Positions 7,963 through 16,190 of a stretch of DNA of 64,000 nt are shown here, in pieces (the first letter of the stretch is position 1; each line of letters begins with the position of its first letter). Origin of the DNA: CABMKH01 sp040797625 (lineage in GTDB: Bacteria; Bacillota; Clostridia; Tissierellales; Tissierellaceae); contig JBQHQH010000006.1 of NCBI GenBank assembly GCA_052067355.1, positions 1 to 64,000 of the forward strand, in the 5' to 3' direction. Below the pieces are notes generated by a model. It was given only the letters and a program-made list of their open reading frames with translations, was not told the DNA's origin and made no database searches. A program made the position numbers and the translations under genes.

Positions 7963-8562
7963 CTAAACACCTATTTTTTTGAATAGTTTTTCCAATATAT
8001 TTGGCTTTGGAACAAAGTATAATGATGATTCTATCCTCTCTCCCAAATAGAAAAATTCATTTTTTATAATCATTATGTTTTCATCATATTGTTCAGATTC
8101 GATATATACACTGCTTAATATAGCTCCAAACATATCTGTAATCAATATAGGTACTGATGATATTAGATTTGCCTCTACCATCTTAGAGATGGCATTTAAA
8201 AAAGAGCTAACTAGAATATTTACCAACTCTCTAATAGTAGAGTCTGTCAATTCTTGACTTATATCTACCCCTTTGGGGACCATCATATCAACTAATTTAG
8301 ATGAAGCTTCTTTTTCAATAATATATAAGAACATTCCCTCTGAATCTCCAAGCATCTTCATTATAATAGCATCTACTATCTTGTCTTCAGCCATTATCTC
8401 TTCATATACTTGACTATAGTCCAATATCTCTATTGTAGGTACTTTCATATCTACAGGCTTATCTATTAGTTTAGAAATACTAGTAGCAGCATTTCCTCCA
8501 CCTATATTGACTAATTCTTTTAGACAATCTAACTGCAAACTGGTATATTTACTTGTTTCCAT
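7963..8562 (-). CDS. cheC: CheY-P phosphatase CheC
   Basis: A 199-residue protein with two phosphatase motifs of the pattern D/S-x3-E-x2-N-x22-P: DCLKELVN (about residues 11-18) and STIRELVN, both complete. It dephosphorylates CheY-P and partners with CheD in adaptation. The ATG at 8562 is favoured by AAAGGTG 6 nt upstream; it overlaps the end of cheA by 14 nt. The C-terminal part (FVPKPNILEKLFKKIGV) fits the CheC family. Confidence 0.95.
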   Translation of the reverse strand: METSKYTSLQLDCLKELVNIGGGNAATSISKLIDKPVDMKVPTIEILDYSQVYEEIMAEDKIVDAIIMKMLGDSEGMFLYIIEKEASSKLVDMMVPKGVDISQELTDSTIRELVNILVSSFLNAISKMVEANLISSVPILITDMFGAILSSVYIESEQYDENIMIIKNEFFYLGERIESSLYFVPKPNILEKLFKKIGV

Positions 8563-10594
8563 GTCTAACACCTTTGCCATTTCCACATAGATTGCCTACA
8601 TCTAAGATCAAGATGATATCTCCATTTCCAAGGATAGTAGCCCCAAGATATTCCTTCATATTCTTTAGAGTTTGTCCTAATTTCTTGATGACTATCTCCT
8701 GCTGTCCTATGAGATCATCTACTAGTAATCCATAGTGTTGTTCTCCTAATGTGATCAAGATTATATGTTTATCTTCATTAGTAGATTCAATTTCTAACCT
8801 TTCATTTACGCGAATTATAGGAATTGCCTTTCCTCTTTCAATATAGATCTCACTATTATGAGACTTGATAATCTCATGAGGCTCTACTTTTACTACTCTT
8901 TCTATGATACCAAGAGGTACTGCAAAAGTCTCTTCTCCTACATTTACCATCAGTGTCTGTATGATAGATAGAGTTAGGGGTAGTTTTATTAGGAATGTAG
9001 TACCTACATTTACTTCACTTAAAACCTGTATATCTCCACCTAGGCTGGATATCTTCTGTCTTACTACATCCATACCTACTCCTCTACCTGATACATTGGT
9101 TACATTCTTAGCAGTAGAAAATCCTTGATGGAATATCAATTGGATCAGTTCCTTATCTCCTAATCCCTCTACATCTATTCCTTTTCTAATGGCACTTTCC
9201 TTTATGACTTCTGGATCTATTCCCTTACCATCATCTTTTACAGTGATAACTACTCTATTTCCTTCTTGATGTGCTGTTAGTTTTATCAATCCATTTTTAG
9301 GTTTGCCTAAAGCTACTCTTCTGTCTGCAGATTCAATACCATGGTCTGCAGCATTTCGCATTAAGTGTACCAGTGGTTCTCCTAGTTCTGATACTACTGT
9401 CCTATCTAGTTCTGTCTCTTCTCCCTCTATGACGAGTTCAATTTCCTTATTAAGTTCTTTAGATAGGTCCCTTATCATCCTAGGGAATCTATTTAGCACT
9501 ACATTTACAGGCTGCATTCTGATTTTAAGTACTAGATCCTGTAAATCTGAAGTTATCCTACCTACATGTTCTAGAGGCTCATTGATTTCTGTTATATTGT
9601 GCTGATTACTTATATCCTCTAGTCTTGTCCTATATATTACAAGTTCTGAAACCAGATTCATAAAACTATCCAGCCTATCTAAATCTACTCTTATAGATTG
9701 ATTTAGATTGTTTGAATGATTTCTGTTTGTACTCTTACTCTTAGCTTTAGTCTTACTCTTCTCTTTGTTCTTCTCTTTACTCTTTTCACTATTCTTATCT
9801 TTTTTAGTTATAGGAGCTTCATCTGCTTTAGAAGAAGCCTCTGTATCTAAATCACCTATCTCTTCAACTATGACATCTTCAATCTCTGCATTGTTGATTA
9901 TAGTAGATTTTACCTCTTCTATATCTGATCTAGTGAGGTATATGAGCTTAAATACATCTCCATATTCCCCTTCTTCTAGTTTCTCTGTAGAAGGTTCCGT
10001 ATGTATTATATCTCCGTTTTGTTCTAGTTTATTTACAATTAGATAAGCTCTGGCACCTTTCAATAGACATCCTTCAGATACCTTTACTGCTATATTGAAA
10101 GCATTGTAGTTCTTTCCATGTGCATTGTTTATTACCATGGCATCGGTACTACTTATATTATCTTCAGATACCGAAAATGAAGAATTATAATTTTCAGTTG
10201 TAATCTCTGTATCCTTTGATGACACATTATCTAATTCTTTTAATAGCTCACCTATGTCGTATTCTATATAATTTTCTTCTCTCAAATCTTCTACTATTTC
10301 AGATAGCTGATCTAGACATCTAAATATCAAACTTATTATATCAGAGTTTACTTCTACACTTCCACTCCTAAATAGTTCAAATACATTCTCCATCCTATGG
10401 GTAAGTTCTGTCATAGTCTTGTACCCCATAGTAGCAGCCATCCCCTTTAAAGTATGAGCTGCACGAAATATTTCATCTAATAGCCCACTATCTCCAGGAT
10501 TCTTTTCTAATTCTAATATACATTCGTTTAGTGTCTGTAAGTATTCGTCAGTTTCTTCAAAGAACAACTCGCGATACTTAGTAGTCTCGTCCAC
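8549..10594 (-). CDS. cheA: Chemotaxis sensor kinase CheA
   Basis: A receptor-coupled histidine kinase of about 681 residues. Domains in order: HPt with phosphorylated His47 (IFRAAHTLKGMAATMGY), a P2 docking domain (about 155-255), a Lys/Ser-rich linker (about 270-300), dimerisation P3, HATPase (HLMRNAADHGIE, DDGKGID, GFSTAKNVTNVSGRGVGMDVV), and a CheW-like P5. GTG at 10594 is chosen as start because GGAGG is 7 nt upstream; the ATG at 10600 directly abuts that site. It sits between cheR and cheC. Confidence 0.96.
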   Translation of the reverse strand: MDETTKYRELFFEETDEYLQTLNECILELEKNPGDSGLLDEIFRAAHTLKGMAATMGYKTMTELTHRMENVFELFRSGSVEVNSDIISLIFRCLDQLSEIVEDLREENYIEYDIGELLKELDNVSSKDTEITTENYNSSFSVSEDNISSTDAMVINNAHGKNYNAFNIAVKVSEGCLLKGARAYLIVNKLEQNGDIIHTEPSTEKLEEGEYGDVFKLIYLTRSDIEEVKSTIINNAEIEDVIVEEIGDLDTEASSKADEAPITKKDKNSEKSKEKNKEKSKTKAKSKSTNRNHSNNLNQSIRVDLDRLDSFMNLVSELVIYRTRLEDISNQHNITEINEPLEHVGRITSDLQDLVLKIRMQPVNVVLNRFPRMIRDLSKELNKEIELVIEGEETELDRTVVSELGEPLVHLMRNAADHGIESADRRVALGKPKNGLIKLTAHQEGNRVVITVKDDGKGIDPEVIKESAIRKGIDVEGLGDKELIQLIFHQGFSTAKNVTNVSGRGVGMDVVRQKISSLGGDIQVLSEVNVGTTFLIKLPLTLSIIQTLMVNVGEETFAVPLGIIERVVKVEPHEIIKSHNSEIYIERGKAIPIIRVNERLEIESTNEDKHIILITLGEQHYGLLVDDLIGQQEIVIKKLGQTLKNMKEYLGATILGNGDIILILDVGNLCGNGKGVRHGNK

Positions 10595-10622
10595 AACCAT
10601 CCCTCCTTATCTATATCGACAT

Positions 10623-11396
10623 TTATATCTTTTCGTATATAAAAGTTGATATCTTTTTAAGTCCAAAGTCTCCAGGATTATAAATACTCTCAGTTGCTCC
10701 TGTGAAAAGCACTCCACCTGGAACTAAGGAATTGCGCATCTTGTTGTAGATCATATCTTTTGTTTCGTTCTTAAAATATATAGTTACATTTCTACATACT
10801 ATAGCATGAAACCCTTCATCATAATCATCTAATATCAGATCATGCTTCTTAAAAGATACTATATCTTTTATACCTTTATCTATATGATAGTCTTCGTCTT
10901 GCTTTGTAAAATATCTTTTCATTTCATCATCAGTAAGACTTTTTACCTCAATTTCCTTATATATTCCTTCTCTTGCTCTCTTGAGTACACCATCATCTAT
11001 ATCAGTACCTATAACCTTGCATCTATCTTTAAGCATATTCTTGTCCATCATCATGGCCAATGAATAAGGCTCTGAACCTATGGAGCAAGCAGCACTCCAT
11101 ATCTTTATTGATTTAAATTTAGGTATCAGATTATTCATAACTACAGACTCAAAATCTTTAAATATCTCTCTATTTCTAAAGAATTCTGTTACATTGATTG
11201 TAATATAATCCAAGAAGACCTTCCTTATCTCATCATCTTTCTCTATGAGCTTTGCATATTCTCTTAGATTACTAGCTCCAGAACTCTTCATCACTGAACC
11301 AATTCTTCGCTGTAACTGTTTTTCCTTATATGCGTCTAAGTCTATATTCAAATGTGACTTTGTCCATTTATAAAAAAACTCGTAATCTAGTTCCAT
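10623..11396 (-). CDS. cheR: Chemotaxis protein methyltransferase CheR
   Basis: A SAM-dependent methyltransferase (257 residues) that methylates MCP glutamates. The N-terminal helical domain (MELDYEFFYKWTKSHLNIDLDAYKEKQLQRRI) is followed by the catalytic domain with NVTEFFRNREIF, IWSAACSIGSEPYSLAM and VCRNVTIYFKNE. Its ATG overlaps the cheB stop (TAATG). Confidence 0.96.
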   Translation of the reverse strand: MELDYEFFYKWTKSHLNIDLDAYKEKQLQRRIGSVMKSSGASNLREYAKLIEKDDEIRKVFLDYITINVTEFFRNREIFKDFESVVMNNLIPKFKSIKIWSAACSIGSEPYSLAMMMDKNMLKDRCKVIGTDIDDGVLKRAREGIYKEIEVKSLTDDEMKRYFTKQDEDYHIDKGIKDIVSFKKHDLILDDYDEGFHAIVCRNVTIYFKNETKDMIYNKMRNSLVPGGVLFTGATESIYNPGDFGLKKISTFIYEKI

Positions 11397-12409
11397 TATT
11401 TCACCCTTATAATCTCGTTCAAAGTAGAGGATATATCTTCTAGACTCATGATTTCATCTACAACACCTTTTGCCACTGCATTGCCCGGCATACCATAGAC
11501 AACACAAGTCTCCTCGTTTTGAACTATATTATATCCACCTGATTCTTTGATACTTGCCATTCCAGCTGTTCCATCTCTTCCCATACCTGTTAGAACAATA
11601 CCTAGTAATCTATCTCCATAATATCTTACTGCTGATCTAAATAGATAGTCAACTGCTGGTCTTACTCCATGCATCTTTTCCTGAGAACTTAGCCTTATTT
11701 TTCCTCTTTCAATGGTCATATGATAATCTCCAGGAGCTAGATATACTACTCCCTTCTCAACCCTCATGCCGTCTTCTCCTTCTACTACTCTGACTTCAGA
11801 CTCGCCATCTAATCTTTCAGCAAAAGATGTGGTAAAGCCCTTTGGCATATGTTGAACTATAAATATAGGTACTTCTATATCCTTTGGCAGCTGACTAATT
11901 AAAGTGACCAAAGCCTTTGGTCCTCCTGTAGAAGCTCCTATTACCACTGCATCTACATCTTTAGGTCTTTCTATAGCTCTAGGTAAGACATCTCTAATCT
12001 TTAGTTCATCACATCTAGATGTCTTACAGACTACGGATTTGATCTTCATCTCTAATTCTGTCTTAAAGTCTGCAAACCCAGATTCTAAGTCTTTAGGCTT
12101 TTCAATGAAGTCTTCCGCCCCTATCTGCAGTGCTTCTATAGTTATATCCATTCCCGTTCGGGAACTCAACATGATTACTGGTATATTACTCTTCTTCTTT
12201 ATTATCTTTAATGTCTCAATACCATCTAGTTTAGGCATCTCTATATCTAAGGTTATGATATCTGGTTTGAATCTTGGGATAATGTCTAGGGCATCCATTC
12301 CATTTCTTGCAATTCCTACTACTTCTATTCCCTGTATCTCTGTCACAATGTCAGATATAATCTTTCTCATAAATGCTGAATCATCTACTATCAATAATCT
12401 TATGGCCAT
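11396..12409 (-). CDS. cheB: Chemotaxis methylesterase CheB
   Basis: A response regulator and protein-glutamate methylesterase/deamidase of 337 residues. The receiver domain (LLIVDDSAFMRK, acceptor Asp in IITLDIEMP) is joined to an esterase with the triad Ser in GASTGGP, His in VQHMPKGFT and Asp in GMGRDGTAGM. It opposes CheR in adaptation. GGAGG lies 8 nt before the ATG. Confidence 0.97.
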   Translation of the reverse strand: MAIRLLIVDDSAFMRKIISDIVTEIQGIEVVGIARNGMDALDIIPRFKPDIITLDIEMPKLDGIETLKIIKKKSNIPVIMLSSRTGMDITIEALQIGAEDFIEKPKDLESGFADFKTELEMKIKSVVCKTSRCDELKIRDVLPRAIERPKDVDAVVIGASTGGPKALVTLISQLPKDIEVPIFIVQHMPKGFTTSFAERLDGESEVRVVEGEDGMRVEKGVVYLAPGDYHMTIERGKIRLSSQEKMHGVRPAVDYLFRSAVRYYGDRLLGIVLTGMGRDGTAGMASIKESGGYNIVQNEETCVVYGMPGNAVAKGVVDEIMSLEDISSTLNEIIRVK

Positions 12410-12427
12410 GAATGAATCCCTCCTTCT

Positions 12428-12910
12428 TTATAATGTAATGATCTCCCTATTTACCATTCTAATATTTACAATAAAGGTCTCCAAATCAACTATCATAGTT
12501 CTACCCATATTCCCACCTACATCTTTGGCCAAAATAGGTATTCCCAGTTCCTTTAGCTTCTCCTCAACAGCCACGACATTTCTATAGCCTATATTTCCAT
12601 TGGCATTATCACTGAAATTAAACATACTAGCTCCACCGGCAATCTTGGCTACTAAGTTGTTTCTTCTGTTGTTACCATTTGTGATCTCTTCTACCATCTT
12701 TGGAATAGCCAAATCAGCAAACTTTTCAGGCTTTATGTCCCCATGGAAAAAAGAGCTGTCAGGTAACATGATATGGCTTAATCCGCCTATTTCATTTACC
12801 TTATCATATATGGCAATTCCAACACAGGATCCAAGACCTAAAGTCATTATTTTATGTGGGGACTTAGCTACTTTATAGTCTGAGATCCCTACTCTTATTT
12901 CCATAGACAT
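12428..12910 (-). CDS. cheD: Chemoreceptor glutamine deamidase CheD
   Basis: A 160-residue enzyme that deamidates MCP glutamines and stimulates CheC. The catalytic Cys and His are seen in LGLGSCVGIAIYDK and GGLSHIMLP, with the later KIAGGASMF and NVVAVEEKLKELGI family blocks. Together with cheC in the same operon this indicates a Bacillus/Thermotoga-type adaptation circuit. Confidence 0.96.
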   Translation of the reverse strand: MSMEIRVGISDYKVAKSPHKIMTLGLGSCVGIAIYDKVNEIGGLSHIMLPDSSFFHGDIKPEKFADLAIPKMVEEITNGNNRRNNLVAKIAGGASMFNFSDNANGNIGYRNVVAVEEKLKELGIPILAKDVGGNMGRTMIVDLETFIVNIRMVNREIITL

Positions 12911-12941
12911 ATTTTAATCACCAATTCCTTAATCTCTTGTA

Positions 12942-13397
12942 TCACTGTTCACTGTCTGTTGCCAATATTAGTTCTTCTTCCTGCTCTGAATCAAATATCC
13001 TATCTATATCTAGCACTATTGTTATATCATCTTCTGCCTTTATAAAACCTTTAATATATTTCTTAAGTATATGTGTATCGTCTTCTATTCTCTCATATTC
13101 CTCTTTGACAAAATGTCTTATACCTAGTATATCATCTACTACAAAGCCTAGTTGTCCATCTTTCCACAATATCACTATGACCTTTGTATCCAAGTTCCTT
13201 TGGGAATGTACATTATACAATCTCATGCTTAGGTCAATAATAGGCATTACTTTTGAGTTATACTGAGTCACTCCCAACAGATAGTCAGATGCTTCTGGTA
13301 TCTTCTTAGGATCTGTAAATTCAATGATTCTTTCCACTTTAGAAATATCTATGGCAAATCTTTCCTCATTACTGATGAATACTATATACTTTTCCAT
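12942..13397 (-). CDS. cheW: Chemotaxis coupling protein CheW (copy 2)
   Basis: A 151-residue CheW-fold protein (EKYIVFISNEERFAIDISKVERII, SDYLLGVTQYNSKVMPIIDL). The usual NLRG motif is replaced by VTQYN, so it has diverged from copy 1 and could be CheV-like without a receiver or serve another receptor class. It heads the che operon, downstream of the MCP gene, and has a GAGAGGTG ribosome site. Confidence 0.9.
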   Translation of the reverse strand: MEKYIVFISNEERFAIDISKVERIIEFTDPKKIPEASDYLLGVTQYNSKVMPIIDLSMRLYNVHSQRNLDTKVIVILWKDGQLGFVVDDILGIRHFVKEEYERIEDDTHILKKYIKGFIKAEDDITIVLDIDRIFDSEQEEELILATDSEQ

Positions 13398-13415
13398 ACA
13401 AAATCACCTCTCAAG

Positions 13416-13436
13416 CATATGATCTAGGATCATATG
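13416..13436. promoter_or_regulatory. Perfect 9-3-9 palindrome between MCP and cheW
   Basis: CATATGATC, spacer TAG, GATCATATG. It fills a third of the 58-nt gap between the MCP stop and cheW. It has no T run, so it is more likely an mRNA hairpin or operator than a terminator. Function unknown. Confidence 0.5.
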
Positions 13437-13455
13437 TTAAATTTATCCCTATATC

Positions 13456-15555
13456 TTAAACTGTAAACTTAGTAGTCAATACTTGTAAGTCATTAGCTAA
13501 ATCTGCCAATCCTCCACTGGAGCCAGATATCTCTTGAGTTGAAGCCGCAAGTTGTTCCATAGATGCAGACGCCTCTTGAGTTGAAGCTGAATTCTCTTCT
13601 GCTATAGTAGTTAGGCTTTGAAGTCCATCTAATATGTCATCTTTCACAGCTACCATCTTCATTTCAGAATCATTTAACTTATCTGTCACATTAGATACAT
13701 AGTCCATGGATTTATTGATTTCAATATATCTCTCTTTATTATCACGAACTCTCTCTGCCTGTTCTTTTGTAATAGCTGATACTCTTTCCATTGCTTTTAC
13801 TGCATCTCGTGAATTACTTTGTAGTCCACTTACCATGTCATCTATAAGTGCTGTAGATTTAGATGACTGTTCTGCTAATTTTCTAATCTCTTCAGCTACA
13901 ACGGCAAAACCTCTACCTGCTTCTCCTGCCCTAGCTGCTTCAATAGCTGCATTAAGAGCCAATAGATTTGTCTGATCTGCTATTGAGGCTATTACTCTAC
14001 TAGCATCTCCTATTTCGTTGGAGCTATCATCTGTTCTCAATATCATCTTATGAATTTCATCTATGGCCTCTTCACTTTCTCCAGTTATCTGTGAAAGTTT
14101 TTCTACCTGCAATATACCTTCTTCTATTATCCTAGCTACATTTTCTGATGCCTTATTTAATCCCTCTAGGTATTCCCTATTCTTTTCAATGGCTTTACCT
14201 AATTCAGCTGCTCTTATTGAACCTTCTTCTGTGTTTAGAGCCTGCTCTCCAGCACCCTTTGCTATTTCCTCTACTATCTTGGTGACTTCTTCTGCTGCAC
14301 TTGCTGATTCCTGAGATGTAGCCATAAGCTCTTCAGATGATGCTGCTACTTGCTCTGCTGAATTACTTACTTCACCGACAATCTCTCTCAATCCATCTAT
14401 AATATCCTGAAAGGCTCTGCTTAATTCTCCTACCTCGTCTTTTCTCTTTAAGAACTCTTGGGAAACTTGTCCGCTAATATCTAATTTAGCAATCCTCTTG
14501 GAACGTTTGACAATGTCAGCGATAGGATTGACTATAGATGCCCCTACTATGTAAGTTAGAACAGCACTTATTAATAAGACCACTATTGCAGTTTTTACAA
14601 TTGTAGTTTTTAGTTGTTCAACAGGTCCTAATACTTCTTCTTCACTCATGACATATATAAACATCCAGTTTGAACCTTCTATTGGAGCAAATCCTCCATA
14701 TAGATGTTGACCTTCATAGTCATAATATCCAATACCTCTACGTTCTGATATTGCTCTTTCGAAAAAAGATCCTAAAGATGCAAAACTTTCATCTTCTTGA
14801 GCAGATTTTATTGGGTTTAGCTTACTAAGTACTAGTGTCCTCTGGGGATGGGCTACTATAAGACCTTCCCTGTTTATAATATATCTATATCCACTACTTC
14901 CAAATCCAGTACTATCCAGAATCTGACTTAATGCACTTGCATGTCTACGACCTATTAAAGCACCTACTACTTCACCATCTGATCTTATTGGAGCAGCAAA
15001 CATCATCACTATATCATTTATTACTTCACTTTCTATTACGTCGGATACATTGACTTCTCCAGAAAGAGCTCGTTTTATATAATCTCTCTCTCCTAGATAT
15101 ACTTCTTTTCCATCCATATATCTTGCATTTCCATCCATATCTACAACAGCTAACTCTAAGAAATTAGTGCCCTTTATATCATGTTGCAAAGCTGGTAACT
15201 GTGTATCCCAGTCCATAGTTTGGATATATTCCCTATTTGCTATTGCAATTATGGACTTAAGCTCAGCATCTATCATACTCTTAGTCAATTTAGCTCCATT
15301 ATATGCCAAGGATACTAAAGTGTTTTCTGTCTCAGTTATAAGAGCATCTCTAGAGGTCTTTACCCCCATTACTCCCATGCTTAAGGAGGATAATATAAGC
15401 AATATAGAGAAATAAAGGATTAATTTAGTCTTAATACTACTCATATTAAGTTCTTTAAATTTAGGTCGAATTTTTTTTCCGTCAAACTTCTTTTTAAACT
15501 TGTCAAATCTTACTCCTTTAGTACCAATTTTTTGTTTCTTTTTAATTTTCTCCAC
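13456..15555 (-). CDS. Methyl-accepting chemotaxis protein (dCache type)
   Basis: A transmembrane receptor of about 699 residues. After a basic cytoplasmic start comes a membrane segment (LILYFSILLILSSLSMGVMG), an extracellular Cache-like sensor of about 250 residues, a second membrane segment (TAIVVLLISAVLTYIVGASIV), HAMP, and the signalling hairpin with the invariant IADQTNLLALNAAIEAARAG tip. I favour GTG at 15555 (GGAGG 7 nt upstream); an in-frame ATG at 15639 adds 28 residues but has a poor ribosome site. A SigD promoter lies upstream, so it belongs to the late motility class. Ligand unknown. Confidence 0.93.
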   Translation of the reverse strand: MEKIKKKQKIGTKGVRFDKFKKKFDGKKIRPKFKELNMSSIKTKLILYFSILLILSSLSMGVMGVKTSRDALITETENTLVSLAYNGAKLTKSMIDAELKSIIAIANREYIQTMDWDTQLPALQHDIKGTNFLELAVVDMDGNARYMDGKEVYLGERDYIKRALSGEVNVSDVIESEVINDIVMMFAAPIRSDGEVVGALIGRRHASALSQILDSTGFGSSGYRYIINREGLIVAHPQRTLVLSKLNPIKSAQEDESFASLGSFFERAISERRGIGYYDYEGQHLYGGFAPIEGSNWMFIYVMSEEEVLGPVEQLKTTIVKTAIVVLLISAVLTYIVGASIVNPIADIVKRSKRIAKLDISGQVSQEFLKRKDEVGELSRAFQDIIDGLREIVGEVSNSAEQVAASSEELMATSQESASAAEEVTKIVEEIAKGAGEQALNTEEGSIRAAELGKAIEKNREYLEGLNKASENVARIIEEGILQVEKLSQITGESEEAIDEIHKMILRTDDSSNEIGDASRVIASIADQTNLLALNAAIEAARAGEAGRGFAVVAEEIRKLAEQSSKSTALIDDMVSGLQSNSRDAVKAMERVSAITKEQAERVRDNKERYIEINKSMDYVSNVTDKLNDSEMKMVAVKDDILDGLQSLTTIAEENSASTQEASASMEQLAASTQEISGSSGGLADLANDLQVLTTKFTV

Positions 15556-15671
15556 TGTCATGCCTCCATTTAACTCTTTTAATTTAACCATATCTAGGAT
15601 ATCATGGTAGATATTTGTAGACTTTATCAACGATTTCATAATATCCCAATTGTATTTATAACCTATTTATA

Positions 15672-15698
15672 ATATCGGATGGGGATATTTTTTTTTAA
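15672..15698 (-). promoter_or_regulatory. SigD promoter of the MCP/che operon
   Basis: On the minus strand TTAAA (15694-15698), 15-nt spacer, CCGATAT (15672-15678): an exact match to the flagellar sigma consensus. Confidence 0.87.
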
Positions 15699-15713
15699 CG
15701 TTAATAATTAAAT

Positions 15714-15753
15714 AAAACCCCTTTTATTTGATGAACCAAATAAAAGGGGTTTT
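15714..15753 (-). terminator. Intrinsic terminator after the OsmC-like gene
   Basis: A 17-bp perfect stem (15714-15730 with 15737-15753, 6-nt loop) with CCCC/GGGG core and a T-rich tail on the minus strand. It separates the trkA-trkH-osmC transcript from the chemotaxis promoter. Confidence 0.9.
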
Positions 15754-15756
15754 TCA

Positions 15757-16176
15757 CTATTCTTCTATAACTATTTCATAGGTAATTGGAGTCACTTTCT
15801 CCAGCATGGCACTTACACCACAATATTTTTCTTCAGATAATTGTACTGCTCTCTTTAGCTTATCTTCTGGAAGATCTTTTCCCTTAAATCTATATGTCAA
15901 ATGAATATTTTCATAGACGCTAGGAGTTCCATCTGTAATATCTGCCTCTGCTTCAATTTTTACATCTTCTACTTGAACTTTCATCTTATCTAATATAGAC
16001 ATTACATCTATGCCAGTACATCCTATTAAACCTGCTAGTAATAACTGCTTAGGTCTTGGTCCAAGATCATTTCCACCTATTTCTTCTGCACCATCTGTTA
16101 TGAGTTTGTGTCCATTGAGATCCATTTCAAAGCCCATATTACCTCTTAATTTACCTTCTACTTTTGCCTTTTTCAT
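15757..16176 (-). CDS. OsmC/Ohr family protein
   Basis: A 139-residue OsmC-fold protein (MKKAKVEGKLRGNMGFEMDLNGH). Family members are thiol peroxidases acting on organic hydroperoxides. The first redox Cys lies in LLAGLIGCTGIDVMSIL and the second in LSEEKYCGVSAML, so both catalytic Cys are present. ATG at 16176 is preferred (AAAGGAGA at good spacing) over an upstream in-frame ATG at 16209. It lies 14 nt downstream of trkH, probably co-transcribed. The natural substrate is not evident. Confidence 0.9.
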   Translation of the reverse strand: MKKAKVEGKLRGNMGFEMDLNGHKLITDGAEEIGGNDLGPRPKQLLLAGLIGCTGIDVMSILDKMKVQVEDVKIEAEADITDGTPSVYENIHLTYRFKGKDLPEDKLKRAVQLSEEKYCGVSAMLEKVTPITYEIVIEE

Positions 16177-16190
16177 ATATATTCTCCTTT

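Noticed and set aside
11904..12587. Long (227-codon) plus-strand frame opposite cheB/cheD
   Set aside because: Antisense shadow of two clear genes; no ribosome site and Ser/Ile-rich translation.
15639..15639. ATG start for the MCP gene at 15639
   Set aside because: Poor ribosome site compared with GGAGG 7 nt before GTG 15555; kept as an alternative, not excluded.
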